Positions 9,085 to 18,060 of a DNA stretch of 64,000 nt are shown piece by piece. Origin of the DNA: Devosia sp. Root413D1 (GTDB lineage Bacteria > Pseudomonadota > Alphaproteobacteria > Rhizobiales > Devosiaceae); the NCBI RefSeq assembly GCF_001425235.1, contig NZ_LMEA01000011.1:927523-991522 (forward strand). Reading direction: 5' to 3'. Every line of letters begins with the position of its first letter. Positions within the stretch are counted from its first letter, which is position 1. The position numbers and the translations under genes were made by a program. Below the pieces are notes generated by a model. That model saw nothing but the letters and a program-made list of their open reading frames with translations, had not been told where the DNA came from and did not search any database.

Positions 9085-9170
9085 CTCGTACAAATCCCCG
9101 ATCCGCTCCACGGTGTTATGGTCCGCCCTGCCCCGAGCAGCGCCGCATCGGTCAGCTGACCCAGCATCGC
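9085..9170 (-). pseudogene. 3' remnant of a glycosyltransferase gene
   Basis: This stretch matches the 3' end of the intact glycosyltransferase gene at 10040-11149. Shared blocks include GATCCGCTCCACGGT and GAGCAGCGCCGCATCGGTC. On the minus strand the remnant still encodes ADHNTVERIGDLYEG, against AADYTVERIGDQYEA in the intact protein, but the frame is broken and the rest of the gene is missing. It shows an old duplication or recombination about 1 kb from the intact gene. Confidence 0.7.
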
Positions 9171-9285
9171 TGGGTGGTGGCCCTTCCAGCTCAGGCCATG
9201 CCTCCCCCTCGTGCAACCCGTCGGGCCCGACCGGTGTTTCAGCGCAAACCGCCGCTTGAACGGCGGGCAACACGGGAGAAGGTCC

Positions 9286-9621
9286 ATGCAGAGCACTCAA
9301 TCAACTCCCCGGCGCAGCAATCCAGGCTTTGCCAGCCGGCAGCGCGCCAACCGGGCGATCAGGCCGTTTGTCGCGAGCCTGGGGTCGTGGAACGTCAAGG
9401 CGGCTCATTTGAAGGCGCGCGCCAGCTCGGTCTACGCCACCGAGGAGGAACGCACCCTGGCGCGGCTAGAGGGCGGCGCACTGCTGGCGGAGATCCGGCA
9501 CCGCCAGAGCGACTACCTCAACGCCATCAAGGGCGAGCCGCCACATGATCGGCTGACCGATATCGCCGCCACATTCGAGCGGCTGGTCGACCAGCTCGAG
9601 CAGGTCTCACGCATTCCCTGA
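9286..9621 (+). CDS. small helical protein of a three-member family
   Basis: A 111-residue unknown with two paralogues in this window (52422-52823 and 56761-57126). All three share RPF(I/V)..L..WN.KAA.L, then (E/Q)(E/D)R.LARLE.GALLAEIR and AIKGEP.H.RL, then a C-terminal IDQLE-like helix. The ATG at 9286 follows GGAGAAGG. It is predicted to be alpha-helical, soluble and charged. In the other two cases a receiver-domain gene lies directly upstream; here the nearest upstream gene is the degenerate receiver at 8183. The function is unknown. Confidence 0.8.
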   Translation: MQSTQSTPRRSNPGFASRQRANRAIRPFVASLGSWNVKAAHLKARASSVYATEEERTLARLEGGALLAEIRHRQSDYLNAIKGEPPHDRLTDIAATFERLVDQLEQVSRIP

Positions 9622-9665
9622 GCGCGCGTCCGAGAAGGAAAGGTCTGCAACTTTCCTCCTCGCGC

Positions 9666-9950
9666 TCAGACCGGCAGCGCGAGGTTCTCCGATGCGTTCC
9701 AGCCGGGCAGCGCTGTGCAGCGATAGAGGCGTAGCCGGCTGCCTTCGGTGATCTCGGGCGGCGCCCAGCCATTGGCCACCAGCTCCGCTTCGACGCGGCG
9801 CGGATCGGCGGTGATGATCACTTCCGAGGCGGCAGTGAGAAAGGCGCTGAACTCCCGGCGGAGTCCCTGTTCGTCTTCTGCCACCATCACTTCGGCCCGG
9901 CCGGTGGGCTCATCGCTGCGGCCGAGGATGTTCACGGCAAAAACTGCCAT
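9666..9950 (-). CDS. hypothetical protein, 94 aa
   Basis: MAVFAVNILGRSDEPTG opens a 94-residue protein with a GGAGACG ribosome site. It contains DEQGLRREFSAFLTAASEVIITADPRRVEAELVANGW and a tail RLYRCTALPGWNASENLALPV in which short strands alternate with helices. There is no signal peptide or membrane segment. It lies 90 bp downstream of the glycosyltransferase gene, possibly in the same transcript. I do not recognise the family. Confidence 0.6.
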   Translation of the reverse strand: MAVFAVNILGRSDEPTGRAEVMVAEDEQGLRREFSAFLTAASEVIITADPRRVEAELVANGWAPPEITEGSRLRLYRCTALPGWNASENLALPV

Positions 9951-10039
9951 TCGCGTCTCCAACTGCTGCTGTATTTGCGTCGAATCTAGGTATCGGCCGA
10001 GGCCGATCAAGAGGTGCCGGTGCGGCCGTCGCGTGGGTG

Positions 10040-11149
10040 CTAGCGCAGCAGCGCCTCGTACTGGTCGCCGATCCGCTCCACGGTATAGTCGGCCGCCCTG
10101 CCCCTGAGCAGCGCCGCATCGGTCGGCCGCTCCAGCGTCGCGCCCATCGCATCGGCCAGCGCGTCTACATCGCCCACCGGGGTCAGCGCGCCATACTTGC
10201 CATCGGCGAGAATCTCGCGCGGGCCGTGCGGGGCGTCGGTGGAAACCACGGGCACCCCAGCGGCCATGGCTTCGATCAGCACATTGCCGAACCCCTCGCT
10301 GGTCGAGCTGAGCACGAACAGGTCGGCGGCGGCGTAGCAGGCTGCCGGGTCGTTCACGTAGCCCGGGAACAAAACCCGCGAAGCGATTCCGAGGACTCGG
10401 CTTTCCGCTTCGAGTTCGCCGAGCAGCGGGCCTTCGCCGAACAGCACCAGCCGGGCCGGACGGGTTTTGAGCAGCGCCGCGAAGGCGCGCAGCAACGTCT
10501 TGTGGTCCTTCACCCCGACCAGGCGGCCGGCAGTGGCGATCACCGGCCCCTCGCCCAGCGCCGTGAGCTCCGCCTGCCAGGGGTAAACCTGCCCGGTCCG
10601 GGCCGCCGCGGGCGGCAGTGGATTGTTGATCACCGCAATCCTGCCGGCAGCCACGCCGCGCGCCGCGATGTCGCGCCCGACCCCGGCGGAAACCGCGATC
10701 GCCTTGGTGGCGCGGGCGGCGACAAGGCCCGACAGCAGCACGGCGAGCTTGGAGCCGAAATCGTTCGACGGGATCGCGGCGGCGGCATGAAAACTCGGGA
10801 AGAACTTTGCCTTGCTGAAGCCGAGGTTCAGCGCCAGCGCGGTGATCAGGTTGGCAAACTCCGGGCCGCTGAACACCGCGTCGGGTTTGAGCCGCCGGTA
10901 GAAGCCGGCGCTGCGCCACAGCCCGGCGATGGTGGCGGGCTTGCCAAAACCTTCGCCGTGGATCGGCATCCCCAGGTCGACGAAATGCACCGCATCGGAG
11001 CGGAGCGCCGCGTTGGGGCCTTCGCCGTTCCAGGTGAACAGCGTCACCTCGTAGCCGCGGCGCGCCATTTCGTTGGCCATCAGCACGAAGACGCGCTCGG
11101 CGCCGCCGCCCCGAAGGCTCGGGACGTGGAAGACGATGCGTCGCTGCAT
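10040..11149 (-). CDS. glycosyltransferase family 4-like
   Basis: A 369-residue GT-B glycosyltransferase. The N-terminal domain begins RRIVFHVPSLRGGGAERVF (acceptor-binding loop); the C-terminal GT1 domain has TAGRLVGVKDHKTLLRAF, FGEGPLLGELE, and the donor-binding EGFGNVLIEAMAAG with the E-x7-E motif. The start MQRRIVF was chosen over an upstream in-frame codon. It follows the Wzz-like gene by 7 bp, so it probably adds a sugar to the lipid-linked repeat on the cytoplasmic face. Confidence 0.9.
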   Translation of the reverse strand: MQRRIVFHVPSLRGGGAERVFVLMANEMARRGYEVTLFTWNGEGPNAALRSDAVHFVDLGMPIHGEGFGKPATIAGLWRSAGFYRRLKPDAVFSGPEFANLITALALNLGFSKAKFFPSFHAAAAIPSNDFGSKLAVLLSGLVAARATKAIAVSAGVGRDIAARGVAAGRIAVINNPLPPAAARTGQVYPWQAELTALGEGPVIATAGRLVGVKDHKTLLRAFAALLKTRPARLVLFGEGPLLGELEAESRVLGIASRVLFPGYVNDPAACYAAADLFVLSSTSEGFGNVLIEAMAAGVPVVSTDAPHGPREILADGKYGALTPVGDVDALADAMGATLERPTDAALLRGRAADYTVERIGDQYEALLR

Positions 11150-11156
11150 GGCCGGA

Positions 11157-12689
11157 TCAGGCGGTGACGGAGGCGACACGCCGGCGCGGCGGCTGCTTCA
11201 GGTCGCGCATCATGCCGAACAGCGCCGCCAGCAGCATGCCGATGGCGAAGCCGCCCGCGGCCCCTGCCCCGAGCATCACCACGGTGCGCGGCGGCCACGA
11301 CCGGCCGGGCGGCGGCACGGCAGTGGAGATGACGCGCACATTGGTGGTGTCGAGCTGCTCGCGCTCGGTCACCTGGCGAGCCCGGCTGAGGAAGGCTTCG
11401 TAGATCGTCGATTTCGAAGTGGCGTCGCGCTCGAGTTCGCGCAGCGTCACCAGCGCCTCGTTGTCGCTGAACACGCTGGTCTTCAGCTCATCGGCCTTGG
11501 CGCTGAGTGCCGCGGCGGCAGTCTTGGCCTCGTCGAGCGACACCTTGGCGGCGGCGACGATGCGGCCGATTTCCGCTTCGAGCTGCGCGTTGACGGCGCT
11601 GAGCTCGGTGTTGAGCCGCACGATCGTGGGATGGCGCGGGCCGTAGACCATCGACTGCGCGTCGAGCTGCTGGCGCAGCGCCCCGGCGCTGGCGCGCAGC
11701 GTCGTCAGCGCGCCCGAGGCCTGGGTATCGGCGGTGGTGGCGTTGCGGCCGGCGGCGACCAGTTCGTCATAACTCGACTGCGCGGTGATGACGCGCGACT
11801 GCGCCTCCACCACCTGCTGGTTGAGCTGCGCCATGGTCTGGGTGTTGACCAGTTCGCCCGAGCTGGTGGCGAGGTTGTTGTCGCGCTTATAGGCCTCGAC
11901 CTTTTCCTCGGCGAGCTTGACCGAGGCTTTCAGTTCATCGAGCCGGTCGTTGAGCGCGGCGGCGGTGCGGCCGGCGCCATCGGCTTCCGCCGTCGCCAGC
12001 TCCGCTTTGAAGGCCTCGAAGATGGCCGACGAGATCACGATCGATTTGTCCGGCGTCTCCGAGGAGACGCGCAGCGTCGCGACGAACGACTTCTCATCGG
12101 CCGTGGTGCTGACCCGGCCGCTGAGCGCCGCCAGCGCCGCGAGCTTGGGGTCGGCCGGCTTCTCGTCCTTGCTGGAGCCGAACAGGCCCGACAGCAGGCC
12201 CGGGGTCGGATCGAAAAATTCCTTGTCGGCAACGAGGTTCAGCTTGTCGACGACGCGCGACAGCACATTGCCCGAAGTGAGCACGCGCAGCTTGCTGCCG
12301 GCTGTCAGCAGCGCGTTATCCACCTGCCCCGGCTGCTGGAACAGATCGTCGGTCACCACCTGCAGGTTCGCCGGATCGATCAGGATATCGGTCGAGACGG
12401 TGTATTTGGCTGGGCTCAGCACCGCGTAGGCGCCGCCGGCCACCGCACCGAGCCCGGCCAGCGCCACCGAGGCGAGGAGGCCCCTTTTCAACCAGACGAA
12501 CAGCCGGCCGAAATCGAGCTCGAGGAAATCGCCGATCTTGCCCAGCGTCACGGTCGCCACCGGCTCTGGCTGCGGCGCCGGCGGGGCGATGATCTCGTCA
12601 TTGGCGGGCCGCGCCCCAAGGCGCGCGAAGGCGCGAGCCCCCGAAGTGGTCGGGCTGTGGGGATGCGGCGCGTCGGTCAGCAAAGCCAT
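11157..12689 (-). CDS. Wzz/GumC-type polysaccharide chain-length protein
   Basis: A 510-residue protein with a Wzz domain after a first membrane segment near residues 70-90 (LLASVALAGLGAVAGGAYAV), a long coiled-coil periplasmic region, a proline-rich P-P-x-x-S motif (AVPPPGRSWPPR) and a second membrane segment near the C-terminus (VVMLGAGAAGGFAIGMLLAAL). It lacks the fused cytoplasmic tyrosine kinase domain. These proteins set polymer length or form the export co-polymerase with Wzx/Wzy, neither of which is in the window. Confidence 0.88.
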   Translation of the reverse strand: MALLTDAPHPHSPTTSGARAFARLGARPANDEIIAPPAPQPEPVATVTLGKIGDFLELDFGRLFVWLKRGLLASVALAGLGAVAGGAYAVLSPAKYTVSTDILIDPANLQVVTDDLFQQPGQVDNALLTAGSKLRVLTSGNVLSRVVDKLNLVADKEFFDPTPGLLSGLFGSSKDEKPADPKLAALAALSGRVSTTADEKSFVATLRVSSETPDKSIVISSAIFEAFKAELATAEADGAGRTAAALNDRLDELKASVKLAEEKVEAYKRDNNLATSSGELVNTQTMAQLNQQVVEAQSRVITAQSSYDELVAAGRNATTADTQASGALTTLRASAGALRQQLDAQSMVYGPRHPTIVRLNTELSAVNAQLEAEIGRIVAAAKVSLDEAKTAAAALSAKADELKTSVFSDNEALVTLRELERDATSKSTIYEAFLSRARQVTEREQLDTTNVRVISTAVPPPGRSWPPRTVVMLGAGAAGGFAIGMLLAALFGMMRDLKQPPRRRVASVTA

Positions 12690-12856
12690 GGCGTTAACAT
12701 CTCGTTCTGCAAGCGGCCTGTCGTTAGGGCTTTATATACCAGTGGCCGTCGGACGCTTCCGGAATGGGCTTTCTTGGTAAATCCCTACCGGAAAGCACGT
12801 GAAAGGCTGGGCCTTCGGCGATCCTCCGCTTAGGCGGCGATGCCTGAGGCGATCGC

Positions 12857-12970
12857 CTCCCTCCCCCTTGCGGGAGGGATTGAGGGTGGGGTGGTGCGGC
12901 GATCACCGATGGCCCCCCACCCCCAACCCCTCCCCTCCCGGCGGACGCGTAGCGCCGCGGGGGAGCGGAG
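12857..12970. repeat. REP-like GC-rich palindrome pair
   Basis: Between the Wzz-like gene and the gene starting at 14433 lie two facing units: TCCCTCCCCCTTGCGGGAGG near 12857, and a complementary block with CCCCACCCCCAACCCCTCCC near 12914-12940. These resemble the elements at 8937-9046. The rest of 12690-12981 has no gene. Confidence 0.6.
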
Positions 12971-12981
12971 CAAGAAAACCC

Positions 12982-14433
12982 TCACCCGCAGCTGTCCACC
13001 ACCTCCAGCCGGCCCGAGCGCGACAGCGTGTGGATCCCCTTGCGGGCCCATGCTTCGCCGGGGACCACCGGGCGCACCGGGCCGAACTGCACCTCGCTGT
13101 CGCTGAGCACCGTGAGCTCGGCGATGCCGAGGCCGCCGCCATAGACCTCGGTGCCATCCTGCAGCGGCAACAGGGTACGGCCATCGGCAGTCTGGATGAA
13201 CGGCCCGCCCGGGCGGGCGGCCTGGCGATCGATCAGCACCGGGTTCATCGGGTGCGGCGCCCAGGGGCCGGCCAGCGCCTTGGCGGCATAGACCACCATG
13301 GTGTCCGACGCGCTCCCCTCTCCCCGCTGCTCGGTGCCGAACAGCCAGAAGCGATCGTCGCGGATCAGCAGCGTCATGTCGTTGAGCTTCTTGCCTTCGA
13401 CCAGCACCGCCTCGCGCACCCAGGCATGCGGAAAATGCTCGGCGCGATACAGCACCAGCTCGTTGCCGCTGCTCGACTCGGGGATCATGTAGACCTCGCC
13501 GTCATGGGCGAAGACCTGCGGATAGCTCAGGTGGTGCGGCTCCTCGAGCACGGCGCGCGGCGCCTCCATGCGGCCATCGGGGCGGCATTCGGCCACCGAG
13601 ATGATGCCGCGGCCGAGCGCATAGGGATATTCCTCGACAAACAGGTAGAGCCGATCCCGCCATTCGAAGACGAACGGATCGGCATAGAAGCGCTTGCCGT
13701 CATCGGCGAGTTCGCTGAACGGCACGTTCGAGCTGTCCGGCCCCTCGGCAATGCCGGGACCTTCGATCAACCGATGCGCTGTCCGCCAGTAGAACGGCCG
13801 GTTGCCGCCGAGGCGGCCCAGCGCCCGCTTGCCGAGGCCGGCGACCAGATGCGGCAGGTAGCGCGAGATCAGGTCGCGACCGTGGCGCTGCGGCGCCGGC
13901 GGAATCGGCGTTGCCAGCGGCAGCAGCTTGCCGGCAGCAAAGCGGGTGACGCACATTTCGATGAGCGTGATGGCGCTGGCGCAGAGCTCCGAGGCAGCAC
14001 GGCTGAGCCAGACGCGATCGCCGATCATCGGCCGCGCCTCGGCGACGGCGACGCCGTTGAGCCGCGCCGTGAGCGTGGGCCGGATGCCGCCCGCCAGCAT
14101 GGCGGCCAGGCCGGCGGCAAGCTCGCGCTGGCCCTCGAAATCCACCGTCAGCACCGGGGCATGGCCATGCGCGCTGCGACCGGTGAGGTCGATGGTGAGA
14201 TCGTGGTTGCCCTGCCCCGGTGTCACGGCCAGCGGCGCGGCCGGTCGCAGCAGCGAGCGTGGCGCGCGGCGCTCTTCGAGCTGCAGGATCAGCTCGAGCG
14301 ACCTCGACCGCCTGCCCGCCCCAGCCACCTGCTGCACCGCGATTTGGTGCCCGGCCGCGGTCAGGCGCTCAAGTAACTCCACCTGCCAGGCACGCGGACT
14401 GGAAGTCTCGACGATGATTAAAATTGTAATCAA
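12982..14433 (-). CDS. GINT1-like propeller protein of polysaccharide synthesis
   Basis: A 483-residue protein. The first part (residues 1-190) resembles formyltransferase-associated domains; the second has beta-propeller blades with FYADPFVFEWRDRLYLFVEEY, HHLSYPQVFAHDGEVYMIPES and NDMTLLIRDDRFWLFGT, as in the glucosamine inositolphosphorylceramide transferase-like N-terminal domain family. Similar proteins occur in bacterial surface-polysaccharide loci. The only upstream start is a TTG at 14433 without a clear ribosome site; an internal GTG near residue 18 is an alternative. The catalytic role is inferred. Confidence 0.65.
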   Translation of the reverse strand: MITILIIVETSSPRAWQVELLERLTAAGHQIAVQQVAGAGRRSRSLELILQLEERRAPRSLLRPAAPLAVTPGQGNHDLTIDLTGRSAHGHAPVLTVDFEGQRELAAGLAAMLAGGIRPTLTARLNGVAVAEARPMIGDRVWLSRAASELCASAITLIEMCVTRFAAGKLLPLATPIPPAPQRHGRDLISRYLPHLVAGLGKRALGRLGGNRPFYWRTAHRLIEGPGIAEGPDSSNVPFSELADDGKRFYADPFVFEWRDRLYLFVEEYPYALGRGIISVAECRPDGRMEAPRAVLEEPHHLSYPQVFAHDGEVYMIPESSSGNELVLYRAEHFPHAWVREAVLVEGKKLNDMTLLIRDDRFWLFGTEQRGEGSASDTMVVYAAKALAGPWAPHPMNPVLIDRQAARPGGPFIQTADGRTLLPLQDGTEVYGGGLGIAELTVLSDSEVQFGPVRPVVPGEAWARKGIHTLSRSGRLEVVDSCG

Positions 14434-14634
14434 ATTGTTATGACCACGTTTCCGCCCCAGCTGCGGCCTGTAGCGCGCCGCAACGGCGTGTACAAACTCC
14501 GAAACGCATCTGGGTAAACGTCCTTTTGGTATTAATCATAGCTTAAGAGTTAAGGCGACCACCAGATAGGTTGGGAGTATGTGCTGAGCATCAACGCGTA
14601 GATGCGACGCGATCATTTCGTAGTGCGGTGCGAC
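14434..14634. promoter_or_regulatory. divergent intergenic region upstream of wecB
   Basis: A 201-bp gap between divergent genes. It contains the only clearly A/T-rich patch in the polysaccharide locus (around 14520-14555, TTGGTATTAATCATAGCTTAA), which probably holds the wec promoter. I cannot assign -35/-10 elements with confidence. Confidence 0.35.
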
Positions 14635-15789
14635 ATGAATTTCCACTCCCCTCCTGAACGTCCCCGGCGGCAGCGCCTGCTGATCGTGTTCGGCACCCGG
14701 CCGGAAGCGCTGAAATGCTTCCCGGTGGCGCAGGCGGCGCTCCAAAGCCCGCATTTCGACACCCAGATCTGCGTCACCGCCCAGCACCGCGAAATGGTCG
14801 ACCAGGTGATCGCCCTCACTGGCATGCCGGTGGATTACGATCTCGACGTCATGTCGCCGGGCCAGACGCTGTTCCACGTGACCTCGAAAGTGCTGCTCGG
14901 CATGGCCGAGGTGCTGGATAAAGCCAAGCCCGATATCGTAATGGTGCAGGGCGACACCACCACCGCCATGACCGCGGCGCTGGCCGCCTTCTACAAGCGC
15001 ATTCCGGTGGCCCATATCGAGGCGGGGCTACGCAGCCACAATATCGATAGCCCCTTCCCCGAGGAGCTCAACCGGCTGATCGCCGGCAATATCGCCACCT
15101 GGCACTTCGCCCCCACGGCCGAAGCGCGCCAGAACCTGATCGCCGAAGGCAAGGACCCGGCGAAGATCTTCGTCACCGGCAACACGGTGATCGATACGCT
15201 GCTGCATTTTTCCGGCGCCCTGGACGCCGACCAGGAGCTCAGCGCCGAGCTCGCGGCTCGTTTCCCGTTCCTTGATTCAACACGGAAGCTGATCCTCGTA
15301 ACCGGCCACCGGCGCGAGAATTTCGATGGCGGCATCGAGCGCATCTGCACTGCGCTGAAGGTGCTGGCGACGCGCGGCGACGTGCAGATCGTCTACCCGG
15401 TGCATCCCAACCCGAACGTGCGTGGCGTGGTCAACGCGGCGCTCGGCGGGGTGCCCAATATCCACCTGATCGACCCGCAGGATTACCTGCCGTTCCTCTA
15501 CCTGCAGAAGCAGAGCTACCTGGTGCTGACCGATAGCGGCGGCGTGCAGGAAGAAGCCCCCTCGCTCGGCAAGCCGGTGCTTGTCATGCGCGAGAACACC
15601 GAACGTCCCGAAGGGGTAGCCGCTGGGACGGCGCGCCTCGTCGGCACCGATATCGAGCAGATCGTTTTGAACGCCACTCGTCTGCTGGACGACCCCGCCG
15701 CTTATCGCGGCATGGCCGAAACGCACAACCCCTATGGCGACGGCCGGGCCAGCGCCCGGATCGTCGAGGAGCTATCGCGGCATGTCTGA
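14635..15789 (+). CDS. wecB: UDP-N-acetylglucosamine 2-epimerase (non-hydrolysing)
   Basis: A 384-residue enzyme converting UDP-GlcNAc to UDP-ManNAc. Key motifs: VFGTRPEALK at the N-terminus, QGDTTTAMTAALAAFY, VAHIEAGLRS, TGHRREN and LTDSGGVQEEAPSLGKPVLVMRENTERPE. The start at 14635 (MNFHSPPERP) was preferred over an in-frame upstream ATG in a weak context. It is the first gene of a three-gene operon with overlapping ends: it overlaps wecC by 8 bp. Confidence 0.95.
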   Translation: MNFHSPPERPRRQRLLIVFGTRPEALKCFPVAQAALQSPHFDTQICVTAQHREMVDQVIALTGMPVDYDLDVMSPGQTLFHVTSKVLLGMAEVLDKAKPDIVMVQGDTTTAMTAALAAFYKRIPVAHIEAGLRSHNIDSPFPEELNRLIAGNIATWHFAPTAEARQNLIAEGKDPAKIFVTGNTVIDTLLHFSGALDADQELSAELAARFPFLDSTRKLILVTGHRRENFDGGIERICTALKVLATRGDVQIVYPVHPNPNVRGVVNAALGGVPNIHLIDPQDYLPFLYLQKQSYLVLTDSGGVQEEAPSLGKPVLVMRENTERPEGVAAGTARLVGTDIEQIVLNATRLLDDPAAYRGMAETHNPYGDGRASARIVEELSRHV

Positions 15790-17143
15790 GCTGAAAACTA
15801 CTGAGATCAAAACCGTTTCCGTCGTCGGCATGGGCTATATCGGCCTCCCCACCTGCGCGGTATTCGCCAGCCGCGGGCTGGAAGTGATCGGCATCGACGT
15901 CAACCCGTCGGTAGTCGAAAAGGTCAATCGCGGCGAGATCCACATCGTCGAGCCCGATCTCGACGGGCTGATCCAGAAAGTGGTGGCCAACGGCAAGCTG
16001 CGCGCTTCGACCACGCCGCAGCCAGCCGATGCGTTCGTCATCGCCGTGCCCACCCCGATCACCGAGGACCATAAGCCCGACATCAGCTATGTGCTGTCGG
16101 CAGCGCAGTCGATCGCCCCGGTGCTGAAAGCCGGCGACCTGGTGGTGCTGGAATCCACCTCGCCGGTCGGCACCACCCGCAAGATGACGGCTCTGCTCGC
16201 CGAGCTCCGCCCCGACCTGAGCTTCCCGCCGGAACATGGCGAAGCTGCCGACGTGCTGGTGGCCTATAGCCCCGAGCGCGTGCTGCCCGGCAAGGTCTTG
16301 ACCGAACTCACCAATAATGACCGCTCCATCGGCGGGCTGTCGAAGCGCTCTTCGGCGCGTGCGGTCGAGCTCTATTCGAGCTTCGTTGCCGGCGACCTGT
16401 TCATCACCTCGGCCGAAAGCGCCGAGCTGGTGAAGCTGACCGAGAACGCCTTCCGCGACGTCAACATCGCCTTCGCCAACGAGCTGGCGGCGGTGTGCCA
16501 GGATCTGAGCCTCAACGTCTGGGAAGTGATTGAGCTCGCCAACCGCCACCCGCGGGTCAACATCCTGCAGCCCGGCCCCGGCGTCGGCGGCCACTGCATC
16601 GCGGTCGACCCCTATTTCATCATCGACGCCGCGCCCAACAGCACACGGCTGATGAGCTCGGCCCGCCGCATCAATTCCGACCGGCCCTTCGCTGTGGTGC
16701 GCGATATCGAAGCGGTGCTCGACCCCACCCGGCAGCAGACCGTTGCCTGCCTCGGCCTGAGCTTCAAACCCAATATCGACGACGTGCGCGAGAGCCCGGC
16801 GGTCGAGGTGGTCAAGCTTCTCGCCGATGTGCCCAATATCAAGCTGATCGCCGCCGAGCCGCATATCGGGGCGCTGCCGCGTGAGCTGGAGGGCAAGGGC
16901 ATCGTCTTCACCGATGCGCTGAGCGCAATCGACAAGGCCGATATCGTGGTGCTGCTGGTCGACCACCGCCAGTTCGGGCTGATCGACCCCGAGGCGCTGA
17001 AGGACAAGAAGCTGATCGATACCCGGGGCCTGTGGACCTGGCGCAAGGCCAAGAAGCCCGATGCCCGCATCGAGGGCAAGAAAAGCCGCGAAGCCGCCGC
17101 CCAGCCGCAGTTCCGCCGCCGCGTCACGGACCGCGCCGCATGA
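15782..17143 (+). CDS. wecC: UDP-N-acetyl-D-mannosamine dehydrogenase
   Basis: A 453-residue UDP-sugar dehydrogenase oxidising UDP-ManNAc to UDP-ManNAcA with two NAD. It has the Rossmann motif VVGMGYIGLPTCAVF, LTENAFRDVNIAFANEL with the conserved Lys region, and the catalytic Cys in VGGHCIAVDPYF, then LGLSFKPNIDDVRESPA. The C-terminus has a short basic tail (KKPDARIEGKKSREAAAQ). It overlaps wecB at its start and the next gene at its stop (ATGA), so the three proteins are co-translated. Confidence 0.95.
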   Translation: MSELKTTEIKTVSVVGMGYIGLPTCAVFASRGLEVIGIDVNPSVVEKVNRGEIHIVEPDLDGLIQKVVANGKLRASTTPQPADAFVIAVPTPITEDHKPDISYVLSAAQSIAPVLKAGDLVVLESTSPVGTTRKMTALLAELRPDLSFPPEHGEAADVLVAYSPERVLPGKVLTELTNNDRSIGGLSKRSSARAVELYSSFVAGDLFITSAESAELVKLTENAFRDVNIAFANELAAVCQDLSLNVWEVIELANRHPRVNILQPGPGVGGHCIAVDPYFIIDAAPNSTRLMSSARRINSDRPFAVVRDIEAVLDPTRQQTVACLGLSFKPNIDDVRESPAVEVVKLLADVPNIKLIAAEPHIGALPRELEGKGIVFTDALSAIDKADIVVLLVDHRQFGLIDPEALKDKKLIDTRGLWTWRKAKKPDARIEGKKSREAAAQPQFRRRVTDRAA

Positions 17144-17931
17144 GCAGCGAACCTCTCAGCTGGCGCCAGCACCCGCTGCTCGCCGAGCGGCGCAGGGAGT
17201 TCCTCGGCTCGCCCATCCACGCGCTGACCATGCCCGAGACGCTGGCCCTCGCCAACGAGGCGATGGCCGGCCGCCGGCCGCTGCACCACACCGTGGTCAA
17301 TGTGTCCAAGCTCGTGAACATGAAGCAGAACGCGGAGCTCCGCGAAGATGTCGCCAGCGCCGACCTGATCAATGTCGATGGCGCCGGCGTCGTCTGGGGC
17401 GCCCGGCTCTGCGGCGTCGAGGTGCCCGAGCGGGTGGCCGGCGTCGACATCATGACGAACCTCTTCGCGCTCTGCGCCAGGAACGGCTATCGCCCCTACC
17501 TGCTCGGCGCCGAAAGGCACGTGCTGCAGGCGGTGGATATCCAGCTCGCCAAGGACCATCCCGACCTGGTGGTCGCCGGCATGCAGGATGGCTATTTCAA
17601 GCCCGAGGACGAGGCAGCGGTGATCGAAGCGATCAATGCCAGCAAGGCCGATTGCTTGTTCGTCGCCATGCCGACGCCGCGCAAGGAACGGTTCCTGAAG
17701 CAATATCGCGACGTGCTGACCCCGAACTTCGTCATGGGCGTCGGCGGCAGCTTCGACGTCTATGGCGGCAAGGTCGCCCGCGCCCCGGTGCTGGTGCAGA
17801 AACTCGGCCTCGAGTGGCTGTTCCGCGTCGCGCAGGAACCGCGCCGGCTGTGGCGGCGCTACTATGAGACGAACACCGCCTATGTCGGCCTCTTGTGGCA
17901 GGAACTGCGCCAAAGGCGACGCTCGGCGTAG
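17140..17931 (+). CDS. WecG/TagA/CpsF-family glycosyltransferase
   Basis: A 263-residue GT26 enzyme. Conserved blocks are NVSKLVNMKQNAELRE, NVDGAGVVWGARLCG, YLLGAE, GYFKPEDEAAVIEAINASKADCLFVAMPTPRKE and GVGGSFDVYGGKVARAP with the WLFRVAQEPRRLWRRY tail. Its partner genes make UDP-ManNAcA, so it most likely transfers ManNAcA (or ManNAc) onto the lipid-linked acceptor, as WecG does in enterobacterial common antigen. ATGA overlap with wecC. Confidence 0.9.
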   Translation: MSSEPLSWRQHPLLAERRREFLGSPIHALTMPETLALANEAMAGRRPLHHTVVNVSKLVNMKQNAELREDVASADLINVDGAGVVWGARLCGVEVPERVAGVDIMTNLFALCARNGYRPYLLGAERHVLQAVDIQLAKDHPDLVVAGMQDGYFKPEDEAAVIEAINASKADCLFVAMPTPRKERFLKQYRDVLTPNFVMGVGGSFDVYGGKVARAPVLVQKLGLEWLFRVAQEPRRLWRRYYETNTAYVGLLWQELRQRRRSA

Positions 17932-17952
17932 GGCACGGTGTTTTGGGGAGCG

Positions 17953-17980
17953 AGGGCCTTCCGCGAAAGCGGAGGGCCCT
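17953..17980 (+). terminator. terminator hairpin after the wec operon
   Basis: AGGGCCTTCCGC, loop GAAA, GCGGAGGGCCCT: a 12-bp stem with one mismatch, followed by CTGCTTTT. An outer GGGCACG/CGTGCCC pair could extend it. Confidence 0.7.
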
Positions 17981-18025
17981 CTGCTTTTGGGAGTCTCGAT
18001 CGTGCCCCACGCACCGGTGCAAAGA

Positions 18026-18060
18026 CGGCCCCCTCCCGGCCTCCCCCTCTGAGGGGGAGG
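18026..18060. repeat. REP-like GC-rich palindrome
   Basis: CCTCCCCCTC faces GAGGGGGAGG around 18040-18060, preceded by GGCCCCCTCCCGG. Composition and position between genes match the elements at 8937 and 12857. Confidence 0.5.
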
